The notes under the pieces were generated by a model. It made no database searches and was not told the DNA's origin. It was given only the letters and a program-made list of their open reading frames with translations. From Erodium maritimum (lineage: Eukaryota; Streptophyta; Magnoliopsida; Geraniales; Geraniaceae), in contig OY997588.1 in the NCBI GenBank assembly GCA_963921825.1, positions 157,605,618 to 157,669,617 on the forward strand: a stretch of DNA of 64,000 nt. Reading direction: 5' to 3'. Made by a program: the position numbers and the translations under genes. Each line of letters begins with the position of its first letter. Position 1 is the first letter of the stretch. Shown here piece after piece: positions 34,611 to 46,365 of this stretch.

Positions 34611-35239
34611 ATTGAGCCCATGATACAACAATCTTAACTGTCTAAACATAAGCAAGTATATCATCTGAATATCGTGTACAAGTGTTAATAACGCTCTTCA
34701 TTTATGGACAGTGTATCTGGCGTGGATCATTTTGGAGTTCACGGCGTGTCCCAGTTTCCAACATATACAAGCATCTGAGGATGAGGTTAGCCCTTGAGTT
34801 TCAATGGTCAATGCCATTTCCCTGGTACAGGAGACACCGAGCAAGAACTTAAATTTTGCAGATGTGATCTTAATGACTGTTGTGTATTTGTTTATCTCAT
34901 GTTATTTTCATCTGTTTGGTTTGTAAGTATGTATAGGTTTAGCATGTGCATATGTTGAAATTTCAAGCTTCTCCAATTTTGGCATATGCTAAATCATTGT
35001 TTTAGGAGAGAACCCAGAGACTGGTGCTTGTACATCTACAAGATTTTCAAATTATCGAAAGATCTTACAGAATATTGTGTTATCACATTTATGTTGTATC
35101 ATGAACATGAAGCTTAGTACTTTGTTTAGTTAAGTTTATTACATGGTTGAGATTAAGAAACAGGTTCTGTTCTCATATTTGTGTTGTTGGAACACTAATA
35201 TGAATCTTAGTAGTAGGTCTGATCTGGTTGATCAAGACG

Positions 35240-35457
35240 TCCCGGAAAAAGACCTTTTTTAATGTAATTTCTCACAAACTATTGAATGCATTTTGTATTG
35301 TCCACAAATCTATTGCAAAATGACGAGAGTTATCAGAAATGATACACAAAACGATGGTGGACAATGCTTTGTGCACCTTAAAAGCGTGGACAAAAGATAA
35401 ATATCTTTTTTTGGTCATGTACAATACTTTAGGGTAAGTTTTAGCCAGTAACCCGTT
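35240..35457. mobile_element. Partial MITE (CCCTAAAGTATTGTCC family)
   Basis: It contains TTTGTATTGTCCACAAATCTA, AAAAGCGTGGACAAAA and ACAATACTTTAGGGTA in the order seen in the right half of the copy at 38829-39235. It is internally shortened. Confidence 0.6.
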
Positions 35458-35593
35458 CATTTAGATATTTTGTATGGTCAAGACAATTACTATCTCTTGT
35501 CCAGTGTCCCTATTTATAAGAGGGGTTGGTCCTTGATTCGCCCAATCTCCTACAATCTCACTAGGAGGGGATTAGTCAGGCGATTCTGGACAA

Positions 35594-35659
35594 AATAGTC
35601 ACGTGTCGCATGAAAAAGCGACCACAATAGTCACGTGTCGCATGAGAAAGCGACCACAA
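35594..35659. repeat. 32-bp tandem duplication, each unit with a CACGTG G-box
   Basis: Two units with a period of 32 bp, each containing AGTCACGTGTCGCATGA followed by AAAGCGACCACAAT, with one base difference. CACGTG is the core site of plant bZIP/bHLH factors. It lies about 0.4 kb past the stop codon of the M8 gene and about 2.7 kb past the ELO-like gene, so its role is unclear. Confidence 0.8.
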
Positions 35660-35930
35660 TGTAGGTGAATTAGCCATTCTTCGTCTCCCGTTGAACTTAC
35701 ACCAATTTGCTGTACATTGCAAGTGGTCTTTATCACTATCAGATTAAAATTGACTACAGAAAAATAGAAAGAAAAGAGAGTAAAGAAACAGGGCTTCATT
35801 GAATTGAAGGCCTTTGGCCACACTCTGTTCCTCAATCTTTTTCCTTATACATTCTCAGTTCCTTCTCTACAAATTGACAAAAGCTTCCCATCTTTGAGAG
35901 CCAACCAAACCCTAAGACCCAACCCACCAC

Positions 35931-35960
35931 TAAACCCTAAAACCCAACCCCTACCCACCC
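35931..35960. promoter_or_regulatory. Telo-box-like sequence
   Basis: CTAAACCCTAAAACCC contains the plant telo-box core AAACCCTAA. The surrounding 35905-35970 is rich in ACCCAACCC and ACCCTAA variants. It may be a degenerate interstitial telomere-like tract or chance pyrimidine-strand bias. Confidence 0.35.
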
Positions 35961-36035
35961 TAAATATCTAGGGCACATCACTTGCAACCTGTGCCCCCAG
36001 AAAAATTACAACCCAAAATCAACAGATGAAAAAGG

Positions 36036-36057
36036 ATATATATATATATATATATAA
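36036..36057. repeat. (TA)n microsatellite
   Basis: Eleven uninterrupted AT/TA dinucleotides just 3' of the M8 gene stop codon, probably within its 3' UTR. Confidence 0.9.
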
Positions 36058-36070
36058 CTAAGAAGAGACC

Positions 36071-39000
36071 CTAAAGCTGCCTATATTTTACAGGTGTTCC
36101 TTTCTTGGAACTGCTACTTTGAAAGAAACTGCTCCGCCATCGGTTCAACCACGATAGCTTCATCTCGCCGGAGCCCGTGCACTGGCCCTCACCAGAGTCC
36201 TCGCCGCTGAAGAGGGTCTGGTCGGAGCAGTCGAGCGATGCTCCACAGGCGAAGTTGTATGACTGACACGCTGAATGGCATACTCGCAACCTGTTGTCGC
36301 CGTCTTTGTCACACTTTTGGATCGAGATCTGGCAATTTGAGCAAGCGCTTATCAGTCAAGCTATGGAAGCTAAATGAAATTAGTGGATAATTGCAAAAGG
36401 TGTACCTCAGGGTACTTTTTCTGCAATTATTCCATGTAATTATTACCAAATCAGACCACGTTTATACAGCTAACAGGGCATATGCTAGAGATCAGGTTTA
36501 ATAGCACATAACTATTTTTACAAATTGGCCACATCTACATAAACACATAACTAACTACCCTTATGAATTTCAACGAGTCAGCATAGTACAAAATAAACGA
36601 AAATCATTAAAAAAATCATTTTTTTTCCGTCATGTGACTTAAATATGAGTGTAAAATTTTATAATATCCCCAAGCTACTCATTCTCATCCTTTTATCTTC
36701 GTACTTCAATATAATTCCATGGAGAATTCTGAGAAGTGAATCAAATTGAAATCAGAAGAATAAAGCATGGAAATGAGTAGTTTGGGGATAATTCAAAATT
36801 TACATTCACGTGTAATTCATAAGGGTAGTCATGATTCTTTGGAAACTTTACTATGAGTTCATGTATTTGTGGGCAATTCACAAGGGTAGATAACTGAATG
36901 GTGAAAAGACGGGAAAACATACCCAACAGGCTAGTCGTTTGGCAGCTGCATCGCAATAGTTGCTGCCAAAAATATTGAATAATTTCCTGGCACCGCCCGG
37001 GACCAACCTATGGTAGTTTGGCATAACTACAACTTCTTCCAGCTGCTGAAGTATACTCGATTCACCCGGTGCACAATGTTGCCCGGAAAAAGAACTCTCC
37101 AACACATCTTGGCACACTGAGAGACTGGAGAGGAGTGTGGAGCTGTTCTGGCATGTATAACCCGCATAATCAGAGCAACGGAACTCACAAACCCCGTTAT
37201 CACAAACTCCTCCGTGTAAGCTGCATTGTTCGTCGCAGATAGCTGCGTATCGATCAATTTCAAGCACATTGTTAGATTCAATTATTAAGTTTTAGAGAAA
37301 AGGAATGATGTTTCAACCCATTTAGAGGCTAAAGGGCGCTATTGATGTTGTGAGGATGTTTCTGATTTACATTGTGTTCTCTTTATTTCGATTTCCACAA
37401 TCCCGTCCATAAAGGAAGTGCGTGAATCAGAACATATAACTACTTTTATAAATTGCCCACAAACACATGAACCCATAGTACCACATACACATGACTACAC
37501 TTATGAATTTCCAAATGTCACCATCATACAAAATAGATGGAAACCATCACTCCTTTTCTACTTTTGTTTGATGGTGATACGTGAAAATTCCGAAGGGTAG
37601 TTATGTGGAAGCTTTACAACAGGTAGTAAAAACGAATTTTTGGATGGTTCCCGTCTACTTTGTTTGTGGAAATTTAGTATGGGCCCATGTGTTTGTGGAC
37701 AATTTATAAAGGTAGTTATGTGCAATTAACCTTTTATATTGTGTGCAGTAAGCGAAGGACAAAGCTTCAAGTTGTCAAGTATGGGCCCAAAAATAATTAT
37801 AACAGAGGAAGGTCCAAAGGGAGATCACATTACCAGTGGAGCAGTCAGTGCCGGTATACCCATTTTTACATTCACAAGCCCCATTTGAAAGGCACTTCCC
37901 ATGCCCATTACAGTTGCTCGGGCAAGAACCTACCGATAAATATAAACATAGAGTGCTTTAGAAGTCAAAACATTTAATCATTGGGGTAACTTTATTAACA
38001 CACCTCCAGCGACCTTTGATTCTCAAATACACACTGTAAAAGTGAGGGGTTATGAGTAACACACTGTCACCTTCCGTTATTCATCAAAAAACCACGGATA
38101 AATGAGAAATGTGTTCCTGATAAAAACCATCTCCTATATAGTGTGAATCCGGGGGGTTTTGATCTAAAGGTGAAAGTGTGTTACTGATAACCCCTCACCT
38201 TTAGGGGGTGTTTTTGAGAATCAAAGGTCGTCGAGGGGGTGTAAATAACATTTTCCCATAAACCATTTCATCTTAAACTAATTAAAGGCTAATTTCAAAA
38301 GGAATAAAAAGCTCACGTCTACTACAATCATGACCATGAAACCCCAGAAAGCACCGGCACTTCCCATCAACACAATCTCCGTTGAAATTACATGAATTAA
38401 GACACTGTCCCGATACAGGAACCGGGGCCGTGCTACATAGCTCATGGTAAGCTGGGCAAATCAGTTCACCTAGACACGAAAATAAGAAGAAATTAAGCGA
38501 AAGCGAAGGGAGATACGATGTGCGAACTGAGAAACTGAACAACACGGTACCGTTAAAACCAGGAAACTGCATCGCCCCGCCAGTATCGGGACATGTTTTC
38601 CAAATGCCGTCCACAGCTACCTATTGACGAAATAATCAAAATTACTCAAAAGTGAGAAAAAAAATTAAAGTTTAAGTAGTTGGATGAGAAAATTTAAAAT
38701 TCAACATAGTTTAGTGAGAAATGTGTCATGTTCAGTGTACTTTCATGAGATTATCCCTATAAAAATTGTGCTAAACATTGTGTTGTATATGCAACTCATC
38801 AATCCAAGAACTATAGCAAAAGAAAATAGGGTTAATTGTCAAAAAGTACCCTAAAGTATTGTCCACAAACGAAAAACTACCTAAAGTTTTGTCCACGCTT
38901 TTAGGCTACACTAAAGTTTTGTCCACTGACTTCCGTTAGAAAAACATAACATGTTAATTATCAAAAACTAACCTAAAGTATTGCACACACAACTATAGAA

Positions 39001-42000
39001 TGCATTATGAATTGCCCACACTTTAGAATGCATTATGTATCTCCCCCAAATCTATTCAATCCGCGAAGAACTGCCCAGACCATTCATTATGACCATTCAT
39101 CACAGTTTATTCCTGTTACGTTTTTTAACGGAAGTCGGTGGACAAAACTTTAGTGTATCCTAAAAGCGTGGACAAAACGTTAGGTAGTTTTTCATTTGAG
39201 GACAATACTTTAGGGTAGTTTTTGACAATTAACCCGAGAAAATATATAAAGCTCAAGGTCATACCTCTAAGGAGTTGTTAGAACACCTATGCTGATAGCA
39301 ACCATTTCCTTGGGTCATAGAGCCCCGAACAAAACCAGTGCGAACCAATGAAGAGGACATACACCTAAATATTAACAATGATGATAAATATCAAGCATTT
39401 TGCACCTTAATAGCACCATATTAGCTACAACCGTGGAACCAAGTAAAAACTGATATGCAAGAAAATCCTAGGAGGATTCCCACCTGGAGTTTCCCCCTCG
39501 CACTTCACCCAACATTCTATCCGGTGCTCTTGCACTATTAACGTCTGTACACGATCCATCAGAATAAGCCACAAAATACGTGCAATAATCAGCCAATGAT
39601 GACTGTCCACCTGAAATGGAGTTGGATTATAAATGAGTTGTCATATAAGAATGCCGAGTACTTGACTGTGTTAGTTACACTTAGCTACACCTAGGTTTCA
39701 AAAATAATAACCACTGAGCTCTTTTTTGCCAAAAAGTGAAGAAAAAACCCTTGATTCTAATCTCAAAAAATGTCATTTTCGTCTTTTTAATAGTTTTATC
39801 CTCTAAGGAATCTTTTCACAGCTACTCAACCGTTTTTTAAATCTAATCAAAATGTTGTGGGTAGCTATGGAGTCTTTTTTTAGATTAACATCAAGAGCAT
39901 TTTCGTCATTTCTGGCAAAAAAGAGCTATGTGGTTGTTTTTTGGAAACCTAGGGTAGTTACAAAACGGATTTGGAACTTAGGTGTAGCTAGGAGTAATTA
40001 ACCCTAATTAATTCCAAGATCCAAGTACGACAGTCATAATTTTTGGTGAGCAAACATAACAAGTATATGAAAACAAACTTAGAACTTTATATTAACAAAA
40101 ATTAAATCACAAAGGCCATAAAGACAAAACTAAAGATACACAAACCTTTATTGGGCTGTGGAAAATAGCGAGCCCAATGAGGGAGATCACCACTGTAACT
40201 CACAATTGGGCAGTAACCTTCGGCTTCTCTGTTATATGTACAGCCCGACAACTGTGTACTGTTGCAATGGTAAGCTCCTTTCCAGAGATTGCAGGGGGAG
40301 GTAACAAAATCTGTCCCTTGGTTGCGGCCCCAATCAAGTCTATCGGCCATGCTATAATTAGCCTTGTACCATCCACTATCCTCTAGCAACGCCAGTGTCA
40401 TCTTTGAAACCACTGATCTTGTATCCACTGAACCGGTCATGATCTCGTTCATCAGGAGCCTTTTTTCCCAGTGCGAACCTGCACACGCGATATCAAAAAC
40501 ACGTGAAGAGTTTAACTTCCTATTGGTAACATCGTTGAGTTATGTTTCAAACTTTCAATGGTAAGTAACGGTTCTTGTCACTCAAATTGCATCGCAAACA
40601 GCATTATAATTCATTTTTTTGCTCTTATTATTATCTCCTCAAATATTTAAGTAAGGGATAATCTCATAAGTACACTAAACTTGTCACATTTCTCACTTAA
40701 CTACACTGACTTTTAGATTTTCTCACCTAACTACACTCAACTTCTATTTTTTCACTCTACTCTACTTTGGTAATAAATGATAAAAATACCCCTACACATA
40801 GCACTAAATGGAAACTTATGAACCTTTCACCTTTCATTGAGTTACATAGCACTTTTCATTAGAGTATGGAACGGTTTTCATGTAGACATACTTTTCATTA
40901 GAGTGTGAAACAATTTTCACCGATTTATATTTTACTTTCCATTGGGACATATTTTTCATTTTTTTATCAGACAAAAATAAATGCATTAACGAAGCAACAA
41001 TTACAAAGAAAAATCCCATGTACTATTAATATTGTTTTCCGAATAGGCGAATAATACTCGATGGATAATAAATCTACAACTGTATAGGAAATGAGGAAAG
41101 AGAGTAGAACCTGAAGTGCCGCGTCCACCCCCGTCTTCTAGCTCTAAACCAGTGAAGTTTTCAGAAAATGCCTGCCATTTAAAAACCAATTATCTATATG
41201 TTGAACTTGTTATCTTATTTCTAACTCTTAAAGCCCAATCCAGCCCAAAAGCGCAAGCTGACGAGTGGAGGTCTCAATATGCTTATCAAGTGGTCAATTT
41301 CTGCAGGGCACTTGTGCATACTTTGGCACCTACGGGCTACGGCAGGTTCCTACACACTAGAGCAGACTCACAGGCCCAAACCAGCTCTGTTACCATGTTA
41401 AAGCCTAAGCTGATGGTGGAGGTCTCAATATGTGCTTATTATGTGGTCAATTTCTCCAGGGCACCTGTACATACGTAGGCACCTAAGGCAGGTTCCTACA
41501 CACTATAGCAAACTCACAGGCCCAAACCAGGTCTAATACCATCTTAAAGCCCAAGCCGATGGGGGTAGGCCTAAATAAGGTTATCAAGTGGTCAACTTCT
41601 TCACATGCTTTAGATGATGGACACACACTTTAACACTAGCTTTTAAAAACATGGAAAGGCTATCCTAAGAGCTTCTGATATTACCCCGTAGTGATGACGT
41701 GAGTGCATGACAACACGTGGAAGTACTACCCGTGTCACCATTCGTCCAAGCTTTTCATCCATGACTTGTTCAGTAACCTGAAAACAAATAAACTCTATAC
41801 AGTTGAGTGTCTCAAGCAAGTAAAGAAATAGTGTAAAGATAGATAGTTTAAAGAAAGTCAAACAACAGACTTTGAGGTTGTTTTAATTTATGACTTTCAA
41901 ATTTTAAATTCAACCGTGTATCTTTCGTGTATCTTTCTAAAATTTCTTAGGAAGAAAATGTAGATCAGGCAGACAATTATCTGGCGTCACTGTATGCTAT

Positions 42001-44242
42001 CTAAATTACTCCAAGATAAATTTGTCACTATTATCATAAATTGTATATCAAGAAGCTTTTACCTGACTACGCCTTCTCTTCCTCTCATCTCTAAAATGGG
42101 CAAATGCATGGGGGTCAAAGCCAAGAACATGCATAACCTGGAAGAGACAATACATGCTCATCAGAACAATACAGTGACTACCACTACCTTTTGCATGCAT
42201 TTATCCAGAAACAACTAACCTCATGAATTAGAGTTGCGGAGAGTAAAGTCTCTGCTTCAGCCGTCAAATGCCGAGGAGCAACATTCACATGACCTATAAA
42301 AAATAGAAGATAAATTGGTCCCATTGACTAGAAGAACTGATCTATGTTAAAACGCATTAGAAGAGGCTCCAAGAACACATTTACCAGCTATAGCTCGCCC
42401 CCATTGATCACGTTCACATGCTACTGCCCACGCTAGAGTGTTGCCGGTGGTGGGTCTTGTAGTGACTAGAAGAACTAAGTCTGCATCAGCAACGCCCTCT
42501 GCAAATGAAAAGATCATGAGTATAAGCAAAAAGGAAATTCCAAATTTGTTGATGAAACAGTTTGCTACACAAAAAGCACTTGATCGGATTGAAGATACCT
42601 TCAACATATTCACGAGGAAGCTGGACACCTCCATCTTGTCCACAGGCAGAATAGCCACTTAGCCTCAGATTCCCTTTCACGGGCTCAACAGCTAAAGCTT
42701 TCTTGAACCAGTCAGCAGTCTGCCCAAGAGCCTGCATCATGGCATATCAAAATTAGAGTCTCCATGCATCCACAAGTTTAATATTTAGTAGTCTACAGTT
42801 TACGAAAAAGTAAATACACATACACGGCCATGTAAATAAGATACATATCACGTAAAGACAATGTATGATATTAAAGGGTATCACACCTTGCGAAGGCGAT
42901 GCCTTTTGTCCTCCCGAGAGATATCATCCGAAGTGCAGTTATACCAGCAATCACCATAAACTGGAGGATCGCTATGAGGACTGCAAGAAGGAGATCCAAA
43001 GAGAGAATTTGCCAGAGGCTCCCCAAGCTAATCAAAGAATAAAGAAAAGATAATGAAAACCAATATAGGAATACATAAACCAATTTACAAGTCACAGCAT
43101 AGAGCTTAACCATAACCATTGATACACACCTTTACAATGTCTCCAACATTGCGACAATCTCTATCGGGCGAGTGCCCAACAGCATCATAATTTAGGTATA
43201 TCCTAACGGGTTGCTTTGCATCCTTTTGCTGCTCTGGGAATTCGGAATTTGAATCTCCAAGTAATATCCTTCCTCTACGGTGAAGGGATTCAGAAGCATC
43301 GGAGCCTTTGTAAACCTGTGGAGTAACGGAGTAAACTTTGCGCCCCGGACGCCTCCTTTGTTCGAGTATTTGATCATGGATGCATGAATGAGAAACTATG
43401 TTACCGCTTCCTCGTTCGGAGCTTTGACTTGGCAGTTGATTCTCTTTGGGTTTTGCATAACTAGATTCCACTAACACTAGTACTAATATCAACACAATCT
43501 GAAGGAGAAAACAACGGAACTGATTAAGAAAATAGCAACTTTGTTGACTGTGTATGAACCTAAATCACCTAAATCACTCGAACAACAAAGAATAAATCTT
43601 TGAAACATACCATAAATTGGGTGTTTGATAAAGAAAGCTAAATCCCCAAAATTTACAACTTCACAAACCCAATACTTCTGCGAATAGATGAACCGAAAAT
43701 ACTATAGATCCCTTAAACTCAGTCACTATAATGTCCCATTAATGCACCTAAAGTAAATAGGAAGGCCTAATCTTCTGAAAGGCTAATTAAAATGATCAGC
43801 CAAAATTTTCCAGGAAATCCAAACAAAACAGGAAGGTAGTAGCAAGTAACTGAGGAACAATGAAAAAATCAACTATGTAGATACAGCAATAAAAATAGCA
43901 AGTCTTTTAACACACCAGAAACCCAGATGCCCAATTATAAAGTCAGTATCAACATTTTCTAAAAAAATCCCAAATTTTCTTTCCTTTTCTGGAATTTCTC
44001 AGGAACCAAACACCACCCAGAACTCCACATTTCCTCAATCAACCAAATTGACAGATTAAGATCACTACAGCAAAAAAAAATTTATCTAAAACCCTGTGGC
44101 TCACCAAAACAGACAAAAATCCCCAAATTGCCGGGAAAATAATCGGCCCGGCTCAGCTTACCTCGAACACAACGGCGCGTAATCGGAGATTAGACCAAAA
44201 TCTGGGAACGGCGCATGGAGCACGGCGAAGAATCAGCTCCAT
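36071..44242 (-). CDS. Leishmanolysin-like zinc metalloprotease (M8), 17 exons, about 865 aa
   Basis: Like Arabidopsis At5g42620. Exons in transcript order: 44242-44162, 43498-43130, 43027-42887, 42731-42599, 42498-42385, 42293-42220, 42137-42063, 41777-41685, 41171-41111, 40478-40146, 39610-39484, 39364-39265, 38620-38551, 38469-38317, 37929-37834, 37242-36923, 36328-36071. All introns are GT-AG and phases agree throughout (2598 nt). The start ATG is followed by a basic segment, then a hydrophobic stretch split over exons 1-2 (VVFE/IVLILVLVLVE), a signal peptide or anchor. The metzincin motif HEVMHVLGF is divided between exons 6 and 7. GSHWEKRLLMNEIMTG in exon 10 supplies the third His ligand and Met-turn, followed by ALLEDSGWY. 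Exons 14-16 carry Cys-rich EGF-like units (CNFNGDCVDGKCRC, CNGHGKCLSNGACEC). The C-terminus is hydrophilic. Related animal invadolysins act in cell migration and mitosis; the plant role is unknown. Region 44243-44640 is the 5' leader/promoter. Confidence 0.95.
36384..36435. mobile_element. Short MITE fragment in M8 intron 16
   Basis: GGATAATTGCAAAAGGTGTA is followed by GGGTACTTTTTCTGCAATTATTCC, i.e. both ends of the GATAATTGCAAAAA family joined with almost no interior. This looks like an internal deletion derivative of about 50 bp. Confidence 0.6.
36490..36895. mobile_element. Foldback MITE (CACATAACTACC family) in M8 intron 16
   Basis: The left part has AGCACATAACTATTTTTACAA and the right part TTGTGGGCAATTCACAAGGG, inverted. 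Central arms repeat ATCAAATTGAAATC-like and CTTCAATATAATTCCATG words. A sister copy is at 37424-37730 in the neighbouring intron 15. Confidence 0.6.
37424..37730. mobile_element. Foldback MITE (CACATAACTACC family) in M8 intron 15
   Basis: The right end TTTGTGGACAATTTATAAAG with GGTAGTTATGTGCAATTAACC is inverted relative to the left AACTACTTTTATAAATTGCC. The left tip appears truncated or altered (ACATATAACTAC). Confidence 0.65.
37983..38257. mobile_element. Foldback MITE (GGGGTAACTTTATTAACAC family) in M8 intron 14
   Basis: The left end GGGGTAACTTTATTAACACA and the right end, finishing GTGTAAATAACATTTTCCC, are inverted. CGACCTTTGATTCTC near the left is mirrored by GAGAATCAAAGGTCG near the right. 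Same family as 16694-17441. Confidence 0.75.
38650..38760. mobile_element. Half MITE (GGGATAATCTCAT family) in M8 intron 12
   Basis: It contains AACATAGTTTAGTGAGAAAT and ends GTACTTTCATGAGATTATCCC, the inverse of the left end at 40660. Only one arm plus part of the interior is present. Confidence 0.6.
38829..39235. mobile_element. Foldback MITE (CCCTAAAGTATTGTCC family) in M8 intron 12
   Basis: A 407-bp element whose left end GGGTTAATTGTCAAAAAGTA is mirrored by the right end GGTAGTTTTTGACAATTAACCC, with arms extending over 100 bp. Flanks read AAGAAAATA and GAGAAAATA, a 9-bp duplication with one mismatch, which suggests a Mutator-like origin. Confidence 0.82.
39668..40005. mobile_element. Foldback MITE (TAGCTACACCTA family) in M8 intron 10
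   Basis: The left arm TTAGCTACACCTAGGTTTC is mirrored by GAACTTAGGTGTAGCTAGGA near the right end, which finishes GTAATTAACCC. Inner words TTTTTTGCCAAAAAG and CTGGCAAAAAAGAGCTA are also inverted copies. Confidence 0.7.
40658..40830. mobile_element. MITE half (GGGATAATCTCAT family) in M8 intron 9
   Basis: The left end GGGATAATCTCATAAGTACA is followed by ACACTGACTTTTAGATTTTC and by CTACTTTGGTAATAAATGA. The right arm is missing. A full copy is at 58310-58650. Confidence 0.65.
40964..41000 (-). mobile_element. LINE 3'-tail fragment in M8 intron 9
   Basis: The minus strand reads GTTAATGCATTTATTTTTGT followed by CTGATAAAAAAA, close to the tail of the LINE at 8660. The insertion's other end is not defined, and no target duplication was found. 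Confidence 0.55.
41228..41600 (-). repeat. Two tandem LTR-like units with PBS-like site in M8 intron 8
   Basis: Two units with a period of about 165-170 bp share AGGTCTCAATATG, TGTGGTCAATTTCTCC-type, GGCAGGTTCCTACACACTA and CTCACAGGCCCAAACCAG. On the minus strand each unit borders a site like TGGTAACAGAGC or TGGTATTAGACC, near the TGGTATCAGAGC initiator-tRNA-Met primer-binding site of plant LTR elements. Best read as TRIM or LTR-element remnants in tandem. Confidence 0.55.
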
Positions 44243-44649
44243 GAAACGGCGGCGGCGAGTCAGACACTACCAGCGCCGATTCCATCAAACAGCCGGCGAC
44301 CCCCAAATCTGCCTCCAGACCCAGAAAAATTGCCGACCCTCCTGCATTTCAATCGCTTCCCAGATTAAGATGCGGCGAAAAATGGGAGAGACCCTTTTGC
44401 TCAGACCTCCCTTGGGCTTCGATTCCGAGCTTCTCACGCGCAATGGTGCGAAGAATCGGAGATGGGTCTCTGTAGATTTCCTCAGAGGTGAGCGAATTGC
44501 GAAGACGCGTTCAAAATCAGGTGCTTTCCCGAGAACAACAAAAAAAAGCTATCGATTGAGTAAACCCAGAAAACGCATACGAACAATTCAGAGCTCTCCG
44601 TTCGTTCGTTCGGAAATGAGACAGTGACAGTGAAAGGGGGAGAGAAAAT

Positions 44650-46360
44650 CAAATAAATTGGGTGGGGTGGGTACAGATGATAATTTTCTTAATCTTTTGG
44701 GTGCTTTTTTAATTATGGAAAAGTTTTATTTACTATAATTTCGATAGTATAATAATATTTCAGTGAGATATCAGGTTGGCTTGACTAAAATGACCTTGAT
44801 GTTTCAATAAATCACAAAACTACCCCAACATTATGATATAATCTGATCCAATTTTCAAAAGCCATTTAAATTTGATTAATTAAATTTTTTGTTCGAGTTG
44901 ATTATAAGCGAGATTCAATCATACTCGAACACGAAATTAGACTTCGTTTATAAATTAGTGTTGAACCTTGTCGAGATAATGAATTTTATAATTCAGTTTG
45001 AATTTTTGTTATTTGTTTTCAAATCGGGTCAAGATTAGAGAATAAAATAAGTTATTTTCTCACCTCGGTTTTTATGGAAGAGGTTCACAAGGACCAAGTG
45101 AGGCTTGGCAAACAGCGCCTTGAGGCCCCACGTGGATATGAGACGTAGGAAGACCCTATTCCTACCACGACTGCTACTGATCAGCTATATTTTATTGTCG
45201 TCCACTGAGTTCCCTGCATGCCAATGTATTCCTCTCGAAACCCATTTAGACCCTCTTGTAGAGTCAACTTGCAGTTAGGCGGCCATTTGCAATACAGGTC
45301 GAGTCTTGGACGATCACACCAAAGCCTCCATTATCATCATATCAGCTTAAACCAAATTCTTAACAAAAAAAATCGGGATAACAAAATCGACATTTTAACA
45401 GGATTAGCAAATGTGGTTTACCCACACCAAAATCTCATCACTTTTATCCTACTTATATGTGTCTTACTATTATGAATAAAACGTCACGTGTGATTGCTCA
45501 AATAAACTCGATCTTTAACTCGATTGAACCCAACACACGCATACTTGGATGGTTGGATTAAAGATTGATAGACCTATATTTTGATTAATTTGCTTGGGAA
45601 ATGCTAATATGGGAATTTTGTTTTGTATGTAAATTCATATCAATTAAATCAATGTTTCTAATCAATTACAAAATACCCACTTAACTTTATTTTATTATTC
45701 TTTCGCCCTCACACTAATAATTGATTTTGCAATAAACCCATAATTTTTGTTTTGAAAAATTGAATTTCCTAAAAATACGAAATTCAAAAGTTGTATATAT
45801 AAATTGTGGATCAGGTGATAGTGGTTCAGATCTCCAACTAACAAAGAAAAATAAAAGATTAAAATAAAATTCCAGCAATGATTTGGTAACCTAAGTCAGC
45901 AACATTATGTAAGAACACTGTTTTAGATGACGTGGCTCACATGTTGTTGTTCCTATAAATCCATATCAGTTAAATTAATTCAAGTTTTCAATTATTTTGT
46001 GATATTTATTTCAAAAATAATATTTTGTAATGTATGTTTGTTAAGACTCTTTGGTTGTTCAGAGGTAAAATATTCGGATGTTCAGTTTGATTCTCAAATT
46101 CATTTTTTGGTAAAACAATATATTATAGTTATTGGTTTAAATTTGAAATTCCAAAATTGTCTCACCAAATATTTATATCTTCCTGATGTACTATTGAAAT
46201 GTTCATGAAAATAGTTAAAAATAATAATATAATTATATTTGATTTGTTGAGCATAAACAAGGAATTTTATTAATGAACTTCTGTAATCAAAAGTCAAACA
46301 TATGATATGTGGAAAAGATGAAAAGGATAAAACATTGTTTCCGTCGTGCTTCTGTTGCCC
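44650..46360. other. Intergenic AT-rich DNA upstream of the M8 gene
   Basis: No gene seen. 45060-45330 is less AT-rich and could be an old insertion, but it has no recognisable ends or frames. Confidence 0.5.
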
Positions 46361-46365
46361 CGACA

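Larger units (their letters stand above)
32855..35590. other. Intergenic DNA between ELO and M8 genes
   Basis: No coding region is supported. Several AG/GT-flanked short segments (near 33965, 34085 and 34715) could be 3' UTR or non-coding RNA exons downstream of the ELO-like gene, but nothing confirms it. The stretch also holds a tiny LINE insertion, a SINE-like segment and a partial MITE, listed separately. Confidence 0.45.

Noticed and set aside
44241-44627. 128-codon plus-strand frame at the M8 5' end
   Set aside because: It lies antisense to exon 1 and the 5' leader of the M8 gene and has no recognisable domain.
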